The notes under the pieces: model-generated | The model's database searches: none | What the model saw: only the letters and a program-made list of their open reading frames with translations | Told to the model about the DNA's origin: nothing | Origin: Microcaldota archaeon | GTDB lineage: Archaea > Micrarchaeota > Micrarchaeia > Micrarchaeales > CABMGC01 | DNA length: 62,912 nucleotides | Direction: 5' to 3' | NCBI GenBank assembly: GCA_027365175.1 | Contig: DAHXNY010000004.1 | Span: 1-62,912, forward strand | Made by a program: the position numbers and the translations under genes | In this document: one piece after another, positions 38,601 through 45,624 of the stretch | Layout of the letters: each line of letters opens with the position of its first letter | Numbering within the stretch: the stretch's first letter is position 1

Positions 38601-38677
38601 GATACATTTACATATTAACCGGAGGAATAATAGTAGGGCTTCTGCTTTTTGCAACAAGAAAGGCAGCAAGGAAATGA
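32681..38677 (+). CDS. Giant secreted, membrane-anchored surface protein (1998 residues)
   Basis: This protein has a signal peptide (IFLIGLLLLSSYSLIVHTAYA), a vast outer region rich in Ser, Thr, Asn, Gly, Pro and Tyr with dozens of N-glycosylation sequons, and one C-terminal membrane helix (IYILTGGIIVGLLLFA) followed by RKAARK. Cysteines are unusually frequent and often paired, suggesting disulfides. Around residues 865-980 the repeats GDVYVTGTMS and SPDGKLIFITSQ look like beta-propeller blades. A Gln-rich stretch (QTQQQIQQQT) lies near 1427. Candidates are an S-layer or adhesion protein. The product would be a client for AglB (29282). The site-2 protease gene begins 9 bp downstream. Confidence 0.8.
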   Translation: MDKKNIFLIGLLLLSSYSLIVHTAYASSGSASSFLGTAAVQFCKAISIPNAHIHSTSTGASVTVTYTCPFSTLYNPITAGVGANSHIPLPYAGNPYVSPASQVASYNQKNAAYMETCPKSPPTNPTNNIYFVTGAEPFIAGDGCQLASAGVKSVFLLSDLVYTQHYDFSLFDLAHGYSNVSAENTAYMVLKDVAYSPQLESGAISTAYNSNSNIFSGVPPQPQHGLWSWFAEYANLAGAPAVTKTTSVLAGLPIPSFFGLSVPAGYLPYVAPGIGYTPPSEVYPIACIYTYKYTISTTLQSIQNAEIPYLYQTAPPSGKTPGTNATFNTNFLPYILYNFQVKNPSLGNNLYTLDQLSYAAYSPYNYNNPKTSEIPINISTPQLFMVSYNTNKYQQNCNSGNTGFFDSIGCFYERHFGSSINSKTILIPYAMPNMIVNTMQNEPIAYPATGEPTMYGYGATQQQLATAGANTVNALISIKDPLSIAAIPNDYVFVLANTIVPSKTTIVQSSSCTVTQPSSGSNLENFIQGSLSNLGVSNSANNEAFLAAIAQAYSSTGEDFAYNNPLGFDSLQGKGSNQGLSVNIKMPSSPCNDPYGTPAYSSPSQGETATSDALQLSVSGNGATLATFNAIMYGLKNNEPLGYYTTNSIAQSDLFNLETIQSQSTSASGSSAYGIISGELSSTGSNSLAATALVKWAHGITISSQSTPPTAAYAGATNSIYVMRVMSQGYYNNSVLPPGAIPNIADTVTTNDTAIGSSTHPASSVCAGTVTCQDVWTADWKNYWTSLIKLESANVYVINQIPITQSLVTGSITVTSGITIGPQPKHNTCIPSIANNNYCPPPTTSAPKGPVFTPGKTTATFTPMNISADAEGDVYVTGTMSISGTISPWVIKVSNAAGKYTVTGSLLTVPAGSGKSSGQSVPQNNNGKPLTPTEIAASPDGKLIFITSQQSSNIYVFSGETLKYLSTYNLAYSSDVAPLGITYQGVTSSLSSVSGTPTSNPAPSVNITEFIANGGFYGLNTINNAGIAQIVNKFKSAGISQLDEPSYHHPVAIQDVNGYLYVLDNWYGGIGSSCNFALHLYLANLCWKSNIANFDTLMLRVINSTGQDVPVNPTRYNDVWFQTGTNNAGTASNTVQYLGSQSGGIYPPFGWMISGSLSDGTGSSSKIISLCGVDSGSNPCTMPPTAFTENNNYWPIGPALNGLDCNSGVLVTLTSGTYGCAFLPLSGLSFSVSFNNTVGILFPSPQNINSGSTSTANKYAEMIFTRFDLQNYTQFLSPQGPPILAQSVCYMDANGNSALSLPSGATNPDLCIKDTNINSFESPMLLLSSPFNYTENIGSLKTLTYSEYLYSTFSGAGSITNSPTTNYGSTENAYNALLGNSIFINKGETIPASTGAVSPSQVASSEQTKLQSLLSGYSVVPYEETFQTQQQIQQQTMKVLPTAPVYWCFTKPQTAPPFDISRTWDTLTTLFSTGVSKTYASPTLSAPVEGGPSYAQFLLNGTFYQQMLNATIAPRQILFNLFTNRIFGTVYTNDSLGYQTNKQITVNAIRTIAYTIEINRQGVGNPGSILGYPYYESIHPITGSASVAGTSLLPCVGAVCMTQASLSSALSSGLSISGNGDKNTFTYAASNTFPNAVTLFNFYQDMVYANDTFLNFTGNGIGTPGTLTDPYGYHRIVMVFNDRFNNNIYLPLDADIANSTQLGVSVASSVSGSNSNQTALTITGNLNYTPPFSTQQIPMNGGTVYLYYDTNLGFQNYGPYSDPANVQLCAFGFGANVPQNCQLAIPGWLYGGTTLNPNAELPTYHASTSASGSCLAPPNSLLQPVQYNCNIYGSDGKTKISNTCPVNSGGNNQWCDPIFSNGTGLCTSQLGLIGSATTNANGAFSKTINACGYGYANIKAVFYGAPSAGSGSPGISTVTPEPIKVTQSPIAYAYNPSYSGPQDTFYTTDYSWAPAQSTTSFPIGALLLSYGNIGYIYILTGGIIVGLLLFATRKAARK

Positions 38678-38686
38678 GGCGTAAAA

Positions 38687-40147
38687 ATGCCTGTAAAAGA
38701 GAAAGAAAAAATAAAAAACAGGCTTAATTCCGCATCAAGCATAGTGGTGGCAGCAGCAGCCATATTGGCGATAGTCTACCTGTATCTCAGCGGAATAAAT
38801 CCCATACTTAGCTGGCCCGCAGCGATAATCATACTGCTCCTGACAGGATACATGATAAGCACTGCAAACGGATTCACTGGCTTCTTCGGAATGTATATGC
38901 TTGGAAGCAAGAGAGGAACTTGGATAATAGACAAGCTCGCAAGCAGGGGAAGGCCTTACTGGGAGTTCATGGCAGACTGGGGGCTTGCAACCGGCTTTGG
39001 TCTTCTATCTTATTTCATGTTCAAGAAGAGGATAAGCGCCAAGATGGCAGTGTTCGGCGCGATTTCAGCTGTATTGATAATGTTCTTTGTAGTCCCATTC
39101 ATGGCCGATTCATTCACTTTCATAAACATACCCCAGATAAGTTCAAGACTTGCGTCCGCTCCAGCTTCACCATCGGTAAATCTTCTTGCATACGCGATAT
39201 ATGCGGTCAACTTCATAGGAGGCTTTACCTTGTTTATCCTATACTCGATAATCTACAACGCAGTCAGCATACTATACGGGATAGGCACATATCTATTGTC
39301 ATTGTCCACTGCCGTTCCAAATACGGCTGCGCTCTCAAGCCAGGTTCCAGGAGTTGCCCCGCTTATACCGGGGATAACGATACCTATATTCGCAGGACTT
39401 CTGGCACTCATACTGATACTAGTCGTGCATGAGTTCTCCCATGGGGTACTATCGAAACTCTTAAAGATAAAGATAAAATCGATAGGTCTTGTCATATTCG
39501 GAGTAATACCGATGGGCGCATATGTCGAACCGGATGAGAAAAAGGTGCTGCAGCTGAAGGCCCACGAGCAGAACAGGATCTTCTCCGCAGGCATCGCATC
39601 AAACATACTCCTTTCAATAATATTCACGGCGCTTCTCGTAGTAATGCTGCTCTACGTGCTTCCAAATTATGTAACCAGCTTTGTTACAGTTACGGCAGTG
39701 CTGAACGGTACGCCTGCATACAATGTCATAGCTCCTGGAAGCATAATCTATTCTTGGAACGGGCATACTATAAACAACATAACTGCGCTGGAGGCAGCGG
39801 CTGTGCAGGATAAGGCCTTCTCTAAGGTAAATGTTGTTACTAACAATGGTTCATACTCCATCATAGCAGCATCTGACGGGAAGATAGGCGTAGACCTTGC
39901 ACAGGAGAGCGGTCCTGTACCTGGAAATGCAGCTTCGCAGATAATATATTTCATATATACATTCGTAGCGCTGTCTGCAATACTTAACTTCCTTGTAGGG
40001 GTTGTTAACCTGCTTCCAATACCTGGATTTGACGGATGGCGCATCTTCCAGACGAGCATAAAGGACAAGAGGATAGTAAATGCAATAGCGCTTATCGCAG
40101 TTATCGCCATACTGATAAACATACTCCCGTGGATCTGGGAAGCCTAA
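38687..40147 (+). CDS. Site-2-protease-type membrane metalloprotease (M50)
   Basis: The 486-residue protein has about ten membrane helices. The zinc site is VVHEFSHGVLS (about 246-256) and the second metal motif is NLLPIPGFDGWRIF near residue 440. A PDZ-like domain lies between (NGTPAYNVIAPGSIIYSWNG). Such enzymes cut proteins within the membrane, often releasing regulators or processing signal remnants. It follows the giant surface protein by 9 bp, so the pair is an operon and the protease may process or monitor that protein. Adjacent GG dinucleotides and GCGTAA precede the ATG. Confidence 0.88.
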   Translation: MPVKEKEKIKNRLNSASSIVVAAAAILAIVYLYLSGINPILSWPAAIIILLLTGYMISTANGFTGFFGMYMLGSKRGTWIIDKLASRGRPYWEFMADWGLATGFGLLSYFMFKKRISAKMAVFGAISAVLIMFFVVPFMADSFTFINIPQISSRLASAPASPSVNLLAYAIYAVNFIGGFTLFILYSIIYNAVSILYGIGTYLLSLSTAVPNTAALSSQVPGVAPLIPGITIPIFAGLLALILILVVHEFSHGVLSKLLKIKIKSIGLVIFGVIPMGAYVEPDEKKVLQLKAHEQNRIFSAGIASNILLSIIFTALLVVMLLYVLPNYVTSFVTVTAVLNGTPAYNVIAPGSIIYSWNGHTINNITALEAAAVQDKAFSKVNVVTNNGSYSIIAASDGKIGVDLAQESGPVPGNAASQIIYFIYTFVALSAILNFLVGVVNLLPIPGFDGWRIFQTSIKDKRIVNAIALIAVIAILINILPWIWEA

Positions 40148-40155
40148 GGAAAAAT

Positions 40156-40662
40156 CTACCAAGGGACATTCTTCAGTTTCATTATATACGCCGCTATATT
40201 TGTGCCTTTGTGCAGCACTCCTGTCAATATTACTATGAATATTATCCCGTACCATGCGGGAAGGTTGCCCAACGGGAATGCGAATATAAACGCAAAAAGC
40301 AGGAAGAGGTACTGGTCCATGAATGGCATGCTCACGCCTTCCGTTGTGCCTATCCTCCTCTTGATGAAGCTTCCGAGAAGATCTCCAAAATGGGTGCCTA
40401 TACTGAGCAATACTCCTATCGCAAGCAGGTAAGGCATCTGAAACGCAACAGATTCAACATAAGCGATTATGATTCCTGAGAGAAGGCCTGCAACAAGTCC
40501 CCTGACGGTCTTGTGGCTGCCGAATATTGGCCTGCCTCCGAGCTTTCTGTTGAAATCAAGAGGCACTCCTCCTCCGAATATTACCGGAGCCCCATTGGAG
40601 ACGTACGCAGGAAATATGTATATCAGTGGATAAGCTATAAGCTGGTATAAAAGATCTGACAT
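40156..40662 (-). CDS. carS: CDP-archaeol synthase (CarS)
   Basis: The 168-residue membrane protein has five or six helices and the family landmarks YVSNGAPVIFGGG, LDFNRKLGGRPIFGSHKTVRG and GTHFGDLLGSFIKRRIG. CarS transfers CTP onto unsaturated archaetidic acid to make CDP-archaeol, the common precursor of archaeal polar lipids. Its start lies 4 bp after the end of alaS on the same strand, so it is the last gene of that unit. It is convergent with the protease gene, with an 8-bp gap. Confidence 0.93.
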   Translation of the reverse strand: MSDLLYQLIAYPLIYIFPAYVSNGAPVIFGGGVPLDFNRKLGGRPIFGSHKTVRGLVAGLLSGIIIAYVESVAFQMPYLLAIGVLLSIGTHFGDLLGSFIKRRIGTTEGVSMPFMDQYLFLLFAFIFAFPLGNLPAWYGIIFIVILTGVLHKGTNIAAYIMKLKNVPW

Positions 40663-40666
40663 GCGC

Positions 40667-43357
40667 TCACGAATCTATTCTTCCTTCAGCATAGTCCATG
40701 CTCCCTCCTCCTTTGAACTTCGCGCCGAACCTCTTCTTCAGGGCGTCTACAGCGGCAATATCCGATTCTGAGCCGCGTGATGCAAGAACCTCCCCAGAGC
40801 CGCCAATCATTATCACAGTAAGTTTCTTGAACCTGGAAGTCAGGTTTCCTATCGACTTCCTCATTACCTGCTTGTTGTAATTAAGCTTCACCTCAGCAAT
40901 ACTCTCTTTCTTAGAGAGAGCGGTATCAATCGCGTCAATGACCTCCTTCGAGTCTGCAACAGCCGCTGCAATCTCCTCAAGCCTCTTTGCATTCTCCTTA
41001 TCCAATGCAAGCTTCTCGTCAAGGAGGGTCTGGACTCTTGAGCCTGTGCTGGAAAGATCCGAGTTAAGGGTCTGCGATATCGCCTTCAGCTGCCTGTATG
41101 ACTCCTGGAAGTATCTGAGCGCAGCCTTTCCAGCGACAAAGTCAACCCTGTCAACTCCGTCCGAGACTCTTGACGTGCCTATCACCTTTATCATTCCTAT
41201 CCTGTGCTCCATGCCGACTACATGAAGACCGCCGCATGCCTCTGCATCTATCAGCTTGCCGTCCTTTGATTCTATAGTGACTATGCGCATTACCTTTGAT
41301 GGTACGCCATGCCCCTGATAAATCGTAAAGCCGTACTTGTTCTCAGCGTCTCCGCGCTCCATATCCTTTACGTTTACCTCAATTCCATCTGCAAGAGCGC
41401 CGTTTGCAAAATCCTCTATCCTTTCAACATCCTTGTCATATAGTTTATCATAGTGCGTTATGTCTATGTGTGCCTTTTCCTCTTCCTTCCTTGTTCCCTC
41501 CTGCCATGCATGCTTTCCAAGCACGTTCCTCAGGGTCGCATTCATGAGGTGGGTAGCAGTGTGGTGCACCATAAGCTTCTGTCTTCTCTCATGGTTCACT
41601 ACGCACTTTACCTTCCCCTCCTTTTTTACGTTTCCCCCTTCTATGAAGTGCACTATCACATCGCCATATTTCTGCACATCATGGACCTTTGCCCCGTCGA
41701 TAGTTCCATGATCCGCTTCCTGTCCGCCTCCCTCAGGGTAAAATGGAGTCCTGTCAAGTATTACGTGATTCTTGTCAGCGTACAGCACCTTTGATTCAGA
41801 CTCTTCTGCAAGCGTATAGTACAGCTGTTCGGTCTTGGGGAACCTGCTCATATCTATGTCTATGCGCTTCTTGGTCTCCCGCTCCCTTGTGAAGTCTCCT
41901 TTCATTATGCCTTCATAAGCATCTCTTGGTATCTCAAGATGCACTCCCTTCTTTGCAGCCACAGAGGATATCATTTCAGGAGTTATCCCATTGCTCTCAT
42001 ACAACGTGCGTAGCTCCTTCACCTCTACGGCGCTCTTCCTTGCGATTATCTTATCCACTATCTTTGCACTGTTCTCCTTGGTAGACGCATAACGCTTCCT
42101 CTCGATATCTATTACCTTTGAGAATATGTCAAGGTTCTCCTTAAGCTCGGGATAAAGCCCCCTGAGCTCATCGGCATGCATCTCCGCTATGTCCTCTATG
42201 TTCACCTCAAGGTTGTACTCCTCTATGAAGCTCAGCGCCCTTCTCAGTATGACTCTCAGGTTGTATCCTCCGCCTATATTGGATGGCAGTGCGCCGTCTG
42301 ATACAGCAAAGAGCAGAGTTCGTGAGTGGTCAAGAACAGCATAAAGCGCCTGCAGAGGTTTTACTCCTCTGTCATAGTCCTTCTTTGCGATTCCCAGTTT
42401 CCTGAGTATCTCCTCCTCTACCTTCCCTCCTGCCTTCTCCGAGAAGTCTATCTTGCTCGAGTGCTTTGCAAATTTGTTGAACAGCTTCTTGTCGAATTCA
42501 ACACCGCTATTCTTCTCTATCTTCTTCAGTATGTCCTTGAATACTGCCTCATATGCGGTGTCATATCCTGTGTAGTACCATACGAGCCTCTCAAAGCCCC
42601 ATCCGACATCGACTACCTTTCCCTTGAACTCCCTGACAGAACCATTCGAGTTCTCGAACTGCGTGAATACGCTGTTGACGAGTTCGCATCCGTTTGCAAA
42701 GCTCTCAAGAGAGGGCCCGAACTCCGAGAAATCACCCATCGCCCAGACATCCTCGTTATAAACAAGGTCCTCTTTCTTTACTCCTATCTCCTCTGTCAGG
42801 AATTTGTAGTTGAGCTCTATGCACCTGTCCCTCCAGTAGCCCTCTTTAGGCCAGTTAAACGCATGCTGGCCGGCCATCATGAAGCTTGTAAAGTGCCTTC
42901 CCGTAACTCCTGTATTCTCAACATCTCCGAAGCGTAGGCATATCTGCGGGACAACAAGCGGATTTGCGTTGTACTCAAATCCCATTATCCCGTTCTCTAT
43001 CCTCTGGAAATCCTGTATGCTCGCTATGGTGAAGAAGAGATCCCTTCTCCATCTGCTCACTACTGGATATTTGGGTATTACTTCATGCCCGTTCTTCTTG
43101 AAGAAATCGGCAAATTTCTTCCACATGCTGACATAGCTGATATCCCTTTTCTTTTCCTTGAAGAACGTGTATTCCGCATGTTCAGGATCCTCGCAAGTCT
43201 CCCTGTCATCTATGCTCCAGAAATTCTTATGGCATATGCTGCACTCATGCCTGCCGAAGCCTAGGTCTTCGAACAGCTGTGTGCTGTAGTAACTCTTGTA
43301 ATCCTTGGAGAACTCCTTCCTCAACGAAGGCTTGTCAAGCTTTACACTCTCAAACAT
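40667..43357 (-). CDS. alaS: Alanyl-tRNA synthetase, archaeal type
   Basis: The 896-residue enzyme charges tRNA-Ala and edits mischarged serine. The N-terminal zinc insert typical of archaea is CSICHKNFW...C. The class II core follows (VVSRWRRDLFFTIASIQDFQ; MMAGQHAFNWP). The editing domain has HHTATHLMNATLR and CGGLHVVG, the four zinc ligands. A coiled-coil and C-Ala domain close the protein. The ATG at 43357 is preferred over a TTG at 43414, because a GTGG lies 5 nt upstream and a TTATAAATA promoter covers the longer version. Confidence 0.95.
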   Translation of the reverse strand: MFESVKLDKPSLRKEFSKDYKSYYSTQLFEDLGFGRHECSICHKNFWSIDDRETCEDPEHAEYTFFKEKKRDISYVSMWKKFADFFKKNGHEVIPKYPVVSRWRRDLFFTIASIQDFQRIENGIMGFEYNANPLVVPQICLRFGDVENTGVTGRHFTSFMMAGQHAFNWPKEGYWRDRCIELNYKFLTEEIGVKKEDLVYNEDVWAMGDFSEFGPSLESFANGCELVNSVFTQFENSNGSVREFKGKVVDVGWGFERLVWYYTGYDTAYEAVFKDILKKIEKNSGVEFDKKLFNKFAKHSSKIDFSEKAGGKVEEEILRKLGIAKKDYDRGVKPLQALYAVLDHSRTLLFAVSDGALPSNIGGGYNLRVILRRALSFIEEYNLEVNIEDIAEMHADELRGLYPELKENLDIFSKVIDIERKRYASTKENSAKIVDKIIARKSAVEVKELRTLYESNGITPEMISSVAAKKGVHLEIPRDAYEGIMKGDFTRERETKKRIDIDMSRFPKTEQLYYTLAEESESKVLYADKNHVILDRTPFYPEGGGQEADHGTIDGAKVHDVQKYGDVIVHFIEGGNVKKEGKVKCVVNHERRQKLMVHHTATHLMNATLRNVLGKHAWQEGTRKEEEKAHIDITHYDKLYDKDVERIEDFANGALADGIEVNVKDMERGDAENKYGFTIYQGHGVPSKVMRIVTIESKDGKLIDAEACGGLHVVGMEHRIGMIKVIGTSRVSDGVDRVDFVAGKAALRYFQESYRQLKAISQTLNSDLSSTGSRVQTLLDEKLALDKENAKRLEEIAAAVADSKEVIDAIDTALSKKESIAEVKLNYNKQVMRKSIGNLTSRFKKLTVIMIGGSGEVLASRGSESDIAAVDALKKRFGAKFKGGGSMDYAEGRIDS

Positions 43358-43421
43358 CGGATCCACAGTTAAGATTAGATACGGATTATTTATAACATTA
43401 GCGGGATTGGGCAAGGCATAA

Positions 43422-44303
43422 TTAAGATTGCTCCTTAAAGTAACTGGCTCCGAATTGGCATTTATTGATCTTCAGGAAGTAACAGCTTCGGCACTTCCAT
43501 GATTCCTCCTTAGGGACAGGCTCAGGACTCTTCTTCTTGTCCCAGAATAGGAAATCCTTGTCAAGTATCTTCTTGAGCCACTGCGCATCATATTTTATTC
43601 TTACCTCTTCTATTACCTCCTTGCTCCCCCTGTCAAGGTATCTTATCATCAGAGTGTCGCTTATCCTAGGCAGCTGCTGGTATCCTTCGAACATGCTGAG
43701 GCATATGGCACCTATGTTTATCATATCGTCCTTTATCCCTATCCCCTTCAATCCCTGTATGAACTGCGGGGAGAGCTTCATCCTGCTTACCCCGTTTGTG
43801 TCATAATATTTCTTGAACGTATACCTCTTTTCAAGTATGTCCTTGAAAAGCATCCTGTAGACCATGGCCTGCACCGAATGCATCTCCCTAAGCGCATCCA
43901 TATGTTTGCTATCCCTGTTGGTCGTCTTGTTCTCCACTATTATGGTTTCCCCATTCTCAACAAGAAGCTCGTCTATCTTGCCCCTTATCGTAAAGCCGTC
44001 TATCTCCCCCTCTACCTTAAGCTCCCTTCCCTTTCCATTGTCAATGATGCTCTTCAGCGTCAATATGTTCTCATACGCATTCTTGTAGAAGACATCGGGA
44101 TAATTGACAGGCTCGACCGCGAGCTCCTTATAAACCTCCTTCTGCAGGTTCATGTGGATTGCTTCGCCGATCCTCATCGCCTTCGTCTGCCCCTCTTTCT
44201 GCGTGCACGAAAGGAAGACCTTGTACTCGCACCAGGACTGATTTGCAATATCAGTAACAGTTACGCTGCTCTTGTTGAGCTCCTCAAGTATTCCCTTTCG
44301 CAT
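43422..44303 (-). CDS. Cas4/EXO5-like PD-(D/E)XK exonuclease with Fe-S cysteines
   Basis: The 293-residue protein has all RecB-type nuclease motifs: GEAIHMNL (metal His, about 52), GKIDELL (Asp, about 123), VENKTT (Glu-X-Lys, about 136) and QAMVYRM. One cysteine near the N-terminus (SWCEYK) and three at the C-terminus (CRSCYF...C) match the 4Fe-4S cluster of Cas4 and exonuclease V. At this length, and far from any array, exonuclease V (EXO5) is as likely as Cas4. It would degrade single-stranded DNA ends in repair or make 3' overhangs. It lies 65 bp from alaS; ATG at 44303 removes an unconserved extension. Confidence 0.8.
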   Translation of the reverse strand: MRKGILEELNKSSVTVTDIANQSWCEYKVFLSCTQKEGQTKAMRIGEAIHMNLQKEVYKELAVEPVNYPDVFYKNAYENILTLKSIIDNGKGRELKVEGEIDGFTIRGKIDELLVENGETIIVENKTTNRDSKHMDALREMHSVQAMVYRMLFKDILEKRYTFKKYYDTNGVSRMKLSPQFIQGLKGIGIKDDMINIGAICLSMFEGYQQLPRISDTLMIRYLDRGSKEVIEEVRIKYDAQWLKKILDKDFLFWDKKKSPEPVPKEESWKCRSCYFLKINKCQFGASYFKEQS

Positions 44304-44405
44304 TAAAAACACTGTCAGACCGCCTACCAATCGTCATAGCCTAAGCTCAGCGATCACCTATCTCATCATATGGATTTTTAATTGCCTGACAATATTAATA
44401 ATGCT

Positions 44406-45062
44406 ATGCTGCTAGATGACAACGAGCTCTTCATATTCGACTGGGACGGCACACTTGCAACGTCAGGTGCGCTGATAAGGGTCTCAAAGATGCTGAAAGC
44501 CCGATATAAGTTGGGATACATCCTCAAGCACAAGGAAAGGTATAGGGTAAGGTCAGTGAACGACCTTGTGATAAAGGAGGAGACAGGAAAGCTCGTATCA
44601 ACAATATATGCGCTGTATGCAAAGCTCTCCATGGTAAGGCTAAAGCCGGGTTCAGAGGAGATCCTCAAACTCCTAAAGGAGAATAAGAAGAAGGTCTGTA
44701 TATTCAGCGATTCTAACACTACAAGGCTTATGGCAGAGACGAGGAGCACTAATGTGGTAAAGTATGCAGATTTCATACTGAGCGCCGATTCTATAAACAG
44801 GTACAAGCCCGACCCTTCCGGCATACTTCTTATAATGGATAAGTACAGGATGAAAAAGGACAAGGCCGTATACGTCGGGGATATGGCCTCTGATGTATAC
44901 GCATCAAGATTCGCAGGCGTGAAGGCATGCATAGTCGCAGACGGCCTTGATCCTATACAACTGATAAAGGATGCAAAGCCTGATTACCTCTTTTCAAGCA
45001 CAGAGAAAATGCTTGATAACCTTCGCAGGAAAAAGGCAAAGAAAGCCTCACGACGAAGATAA
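44406..45062 (+). CDS. HAD-superfamily hydrolase, phosphoglycolate-phosphatase-like
   Basis: The 218-residue protein has motif I FDWDGTLA (about 11-18), the serine motif II in CIFSDSN, a motif III lysine in RYKPDPSG and motif IV VGDMASDVYASR. The cap is helical and small (class C1). Likely a small-molecule phosphatase of the Gph/pyrophosphatase type. The C-terminus is very basic (RRKKAKKASRRR), which is not usual for the family and may bind nucleic acid. The ATG at 44406 follows a string of possible starts; an upstream TTG (44382) is less likely. Confidence 0.78.
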   Translation: MLLDDNELFIFDWDGTLATSGALIRVSKMLKARYKLGYILKHKERYRVRSVNDLVIKEETGKLVSTIYALYAKLSMVRLKPGSEEILKLLKENKKKVCIFSDSNTTRLMAETRSTNVVKYADFILSADSINRYKPDPSGILLIMDKYRMKKDKAVYVGDMASDVYASRFAGVKACIVADGLDPIQLIKDAKPDYLFSSTEKMLDNLRRKKAKKASRRR

Positions 45063-45067
45063 CGATA

Positions 45068-45080
45068 TGTTTATAAATCA
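45068..45080 (+). promoter_or_regulatory. TATA box of the TRAM-protein gene
   Basis: The sequence tgtttataaatca is followed by a leader of about 45 nt that ends with GAGG before the ATG at 45148. A strong ribosome binding site on a long leader is less common in this window. Confidence 0.55.
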
Positions 45081-45147
45081 TAACATCGCTAAGTGTAGTG
45101 AAGTAGTAAAGCGAAGTTAAAAGCGCTGATCCTACAGAGGAAATAAA

Positions 45148-45504
45148 ATGCCAAGAGATTTCGGAAGAGGAGATGACAGACGAGGAGACAGAGGAGACAG
45201 AGGAGACAGGCACGGAGGTTCAGGAAGAGGAATAAACCCTAATTACTTCCTACCAAAGCCTGTAAAGGTCGGAGACGAAGTAGACGTCAAGATAGAGGCT
45301 ATGGCTTCGAAAGGAGACGGAATAGCAAAGAAGGACGGATTCGTAATCTTCGTAAAGGATGCAAAGGAGGGCCAGACTCTGAAAGTAAAGATAACAGAGG
45401 TAAGGACCAGATTTGCAATGGGCGAAGTGCTGGGAGAGGCGGAAGCTGCTCCAGAAGCAAGCGCAGAATCAGCTCCAGAACCAGAAGAGTCAGAAGAAGC
45501 GTAA
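45148..45504 (+). CDS. TRAM-domain RNA-binding protein
   Basis: The 118-residue protein has an Arg/Gly/Asp-rich N-terminal 35 residues (GRGDDRRGDRGDRGDRHG), a TRAM domain at about 40-95 (KVGDEVDVKIEAMASKGDGIAKKDGFVIFV, split by charged loops) and an acidic Ala/Glu/Pro tail. Archaeal single-TRAM proteins bind RNA without strict sequence preference and act as cold-shock-like chaperones. The leading Arg/Gly repeats would strengthen RNA contact. A GAGG motif 6 nt before the ATG and a poly-T terminator after the stop suggest high expression as a single gene. Confidence 0.85.
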   Translation: MPRDFGRGDDRRGDRGDRGDRHGGSGRGINPNYFLPKPVKVGDEVDVKIEAMASKGDGIAKKDGFVIFVKDAKEGQTLKVKITEVRTRFAMGEVLGEAEAAPEASAESAPEPEESEEA

Positions 45505-45528
45505 GCAGAAAGAACCCAAAAGAAGGTT

Positions 45529-45575
45529 AGTTATTTTATTTTTTATTCTTTATCTTTTCCTATTTTCTTATATTT
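45529..45575 (+). terminator. T-rich terminator after the TRAM gene
   Basis: A pyrimidine tract with several T5-T6 runs starts about 25 bp after the stop codon. Archaeal RNA polymerase ends transcription at such T-runs without a hairpin. Confidence 0.55.
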
Positions 45576-45624
45576 TCGGTAAAAACATATCGGGATAAAC
45601 CTTTTAAATTGAAAAAGCCGATAT

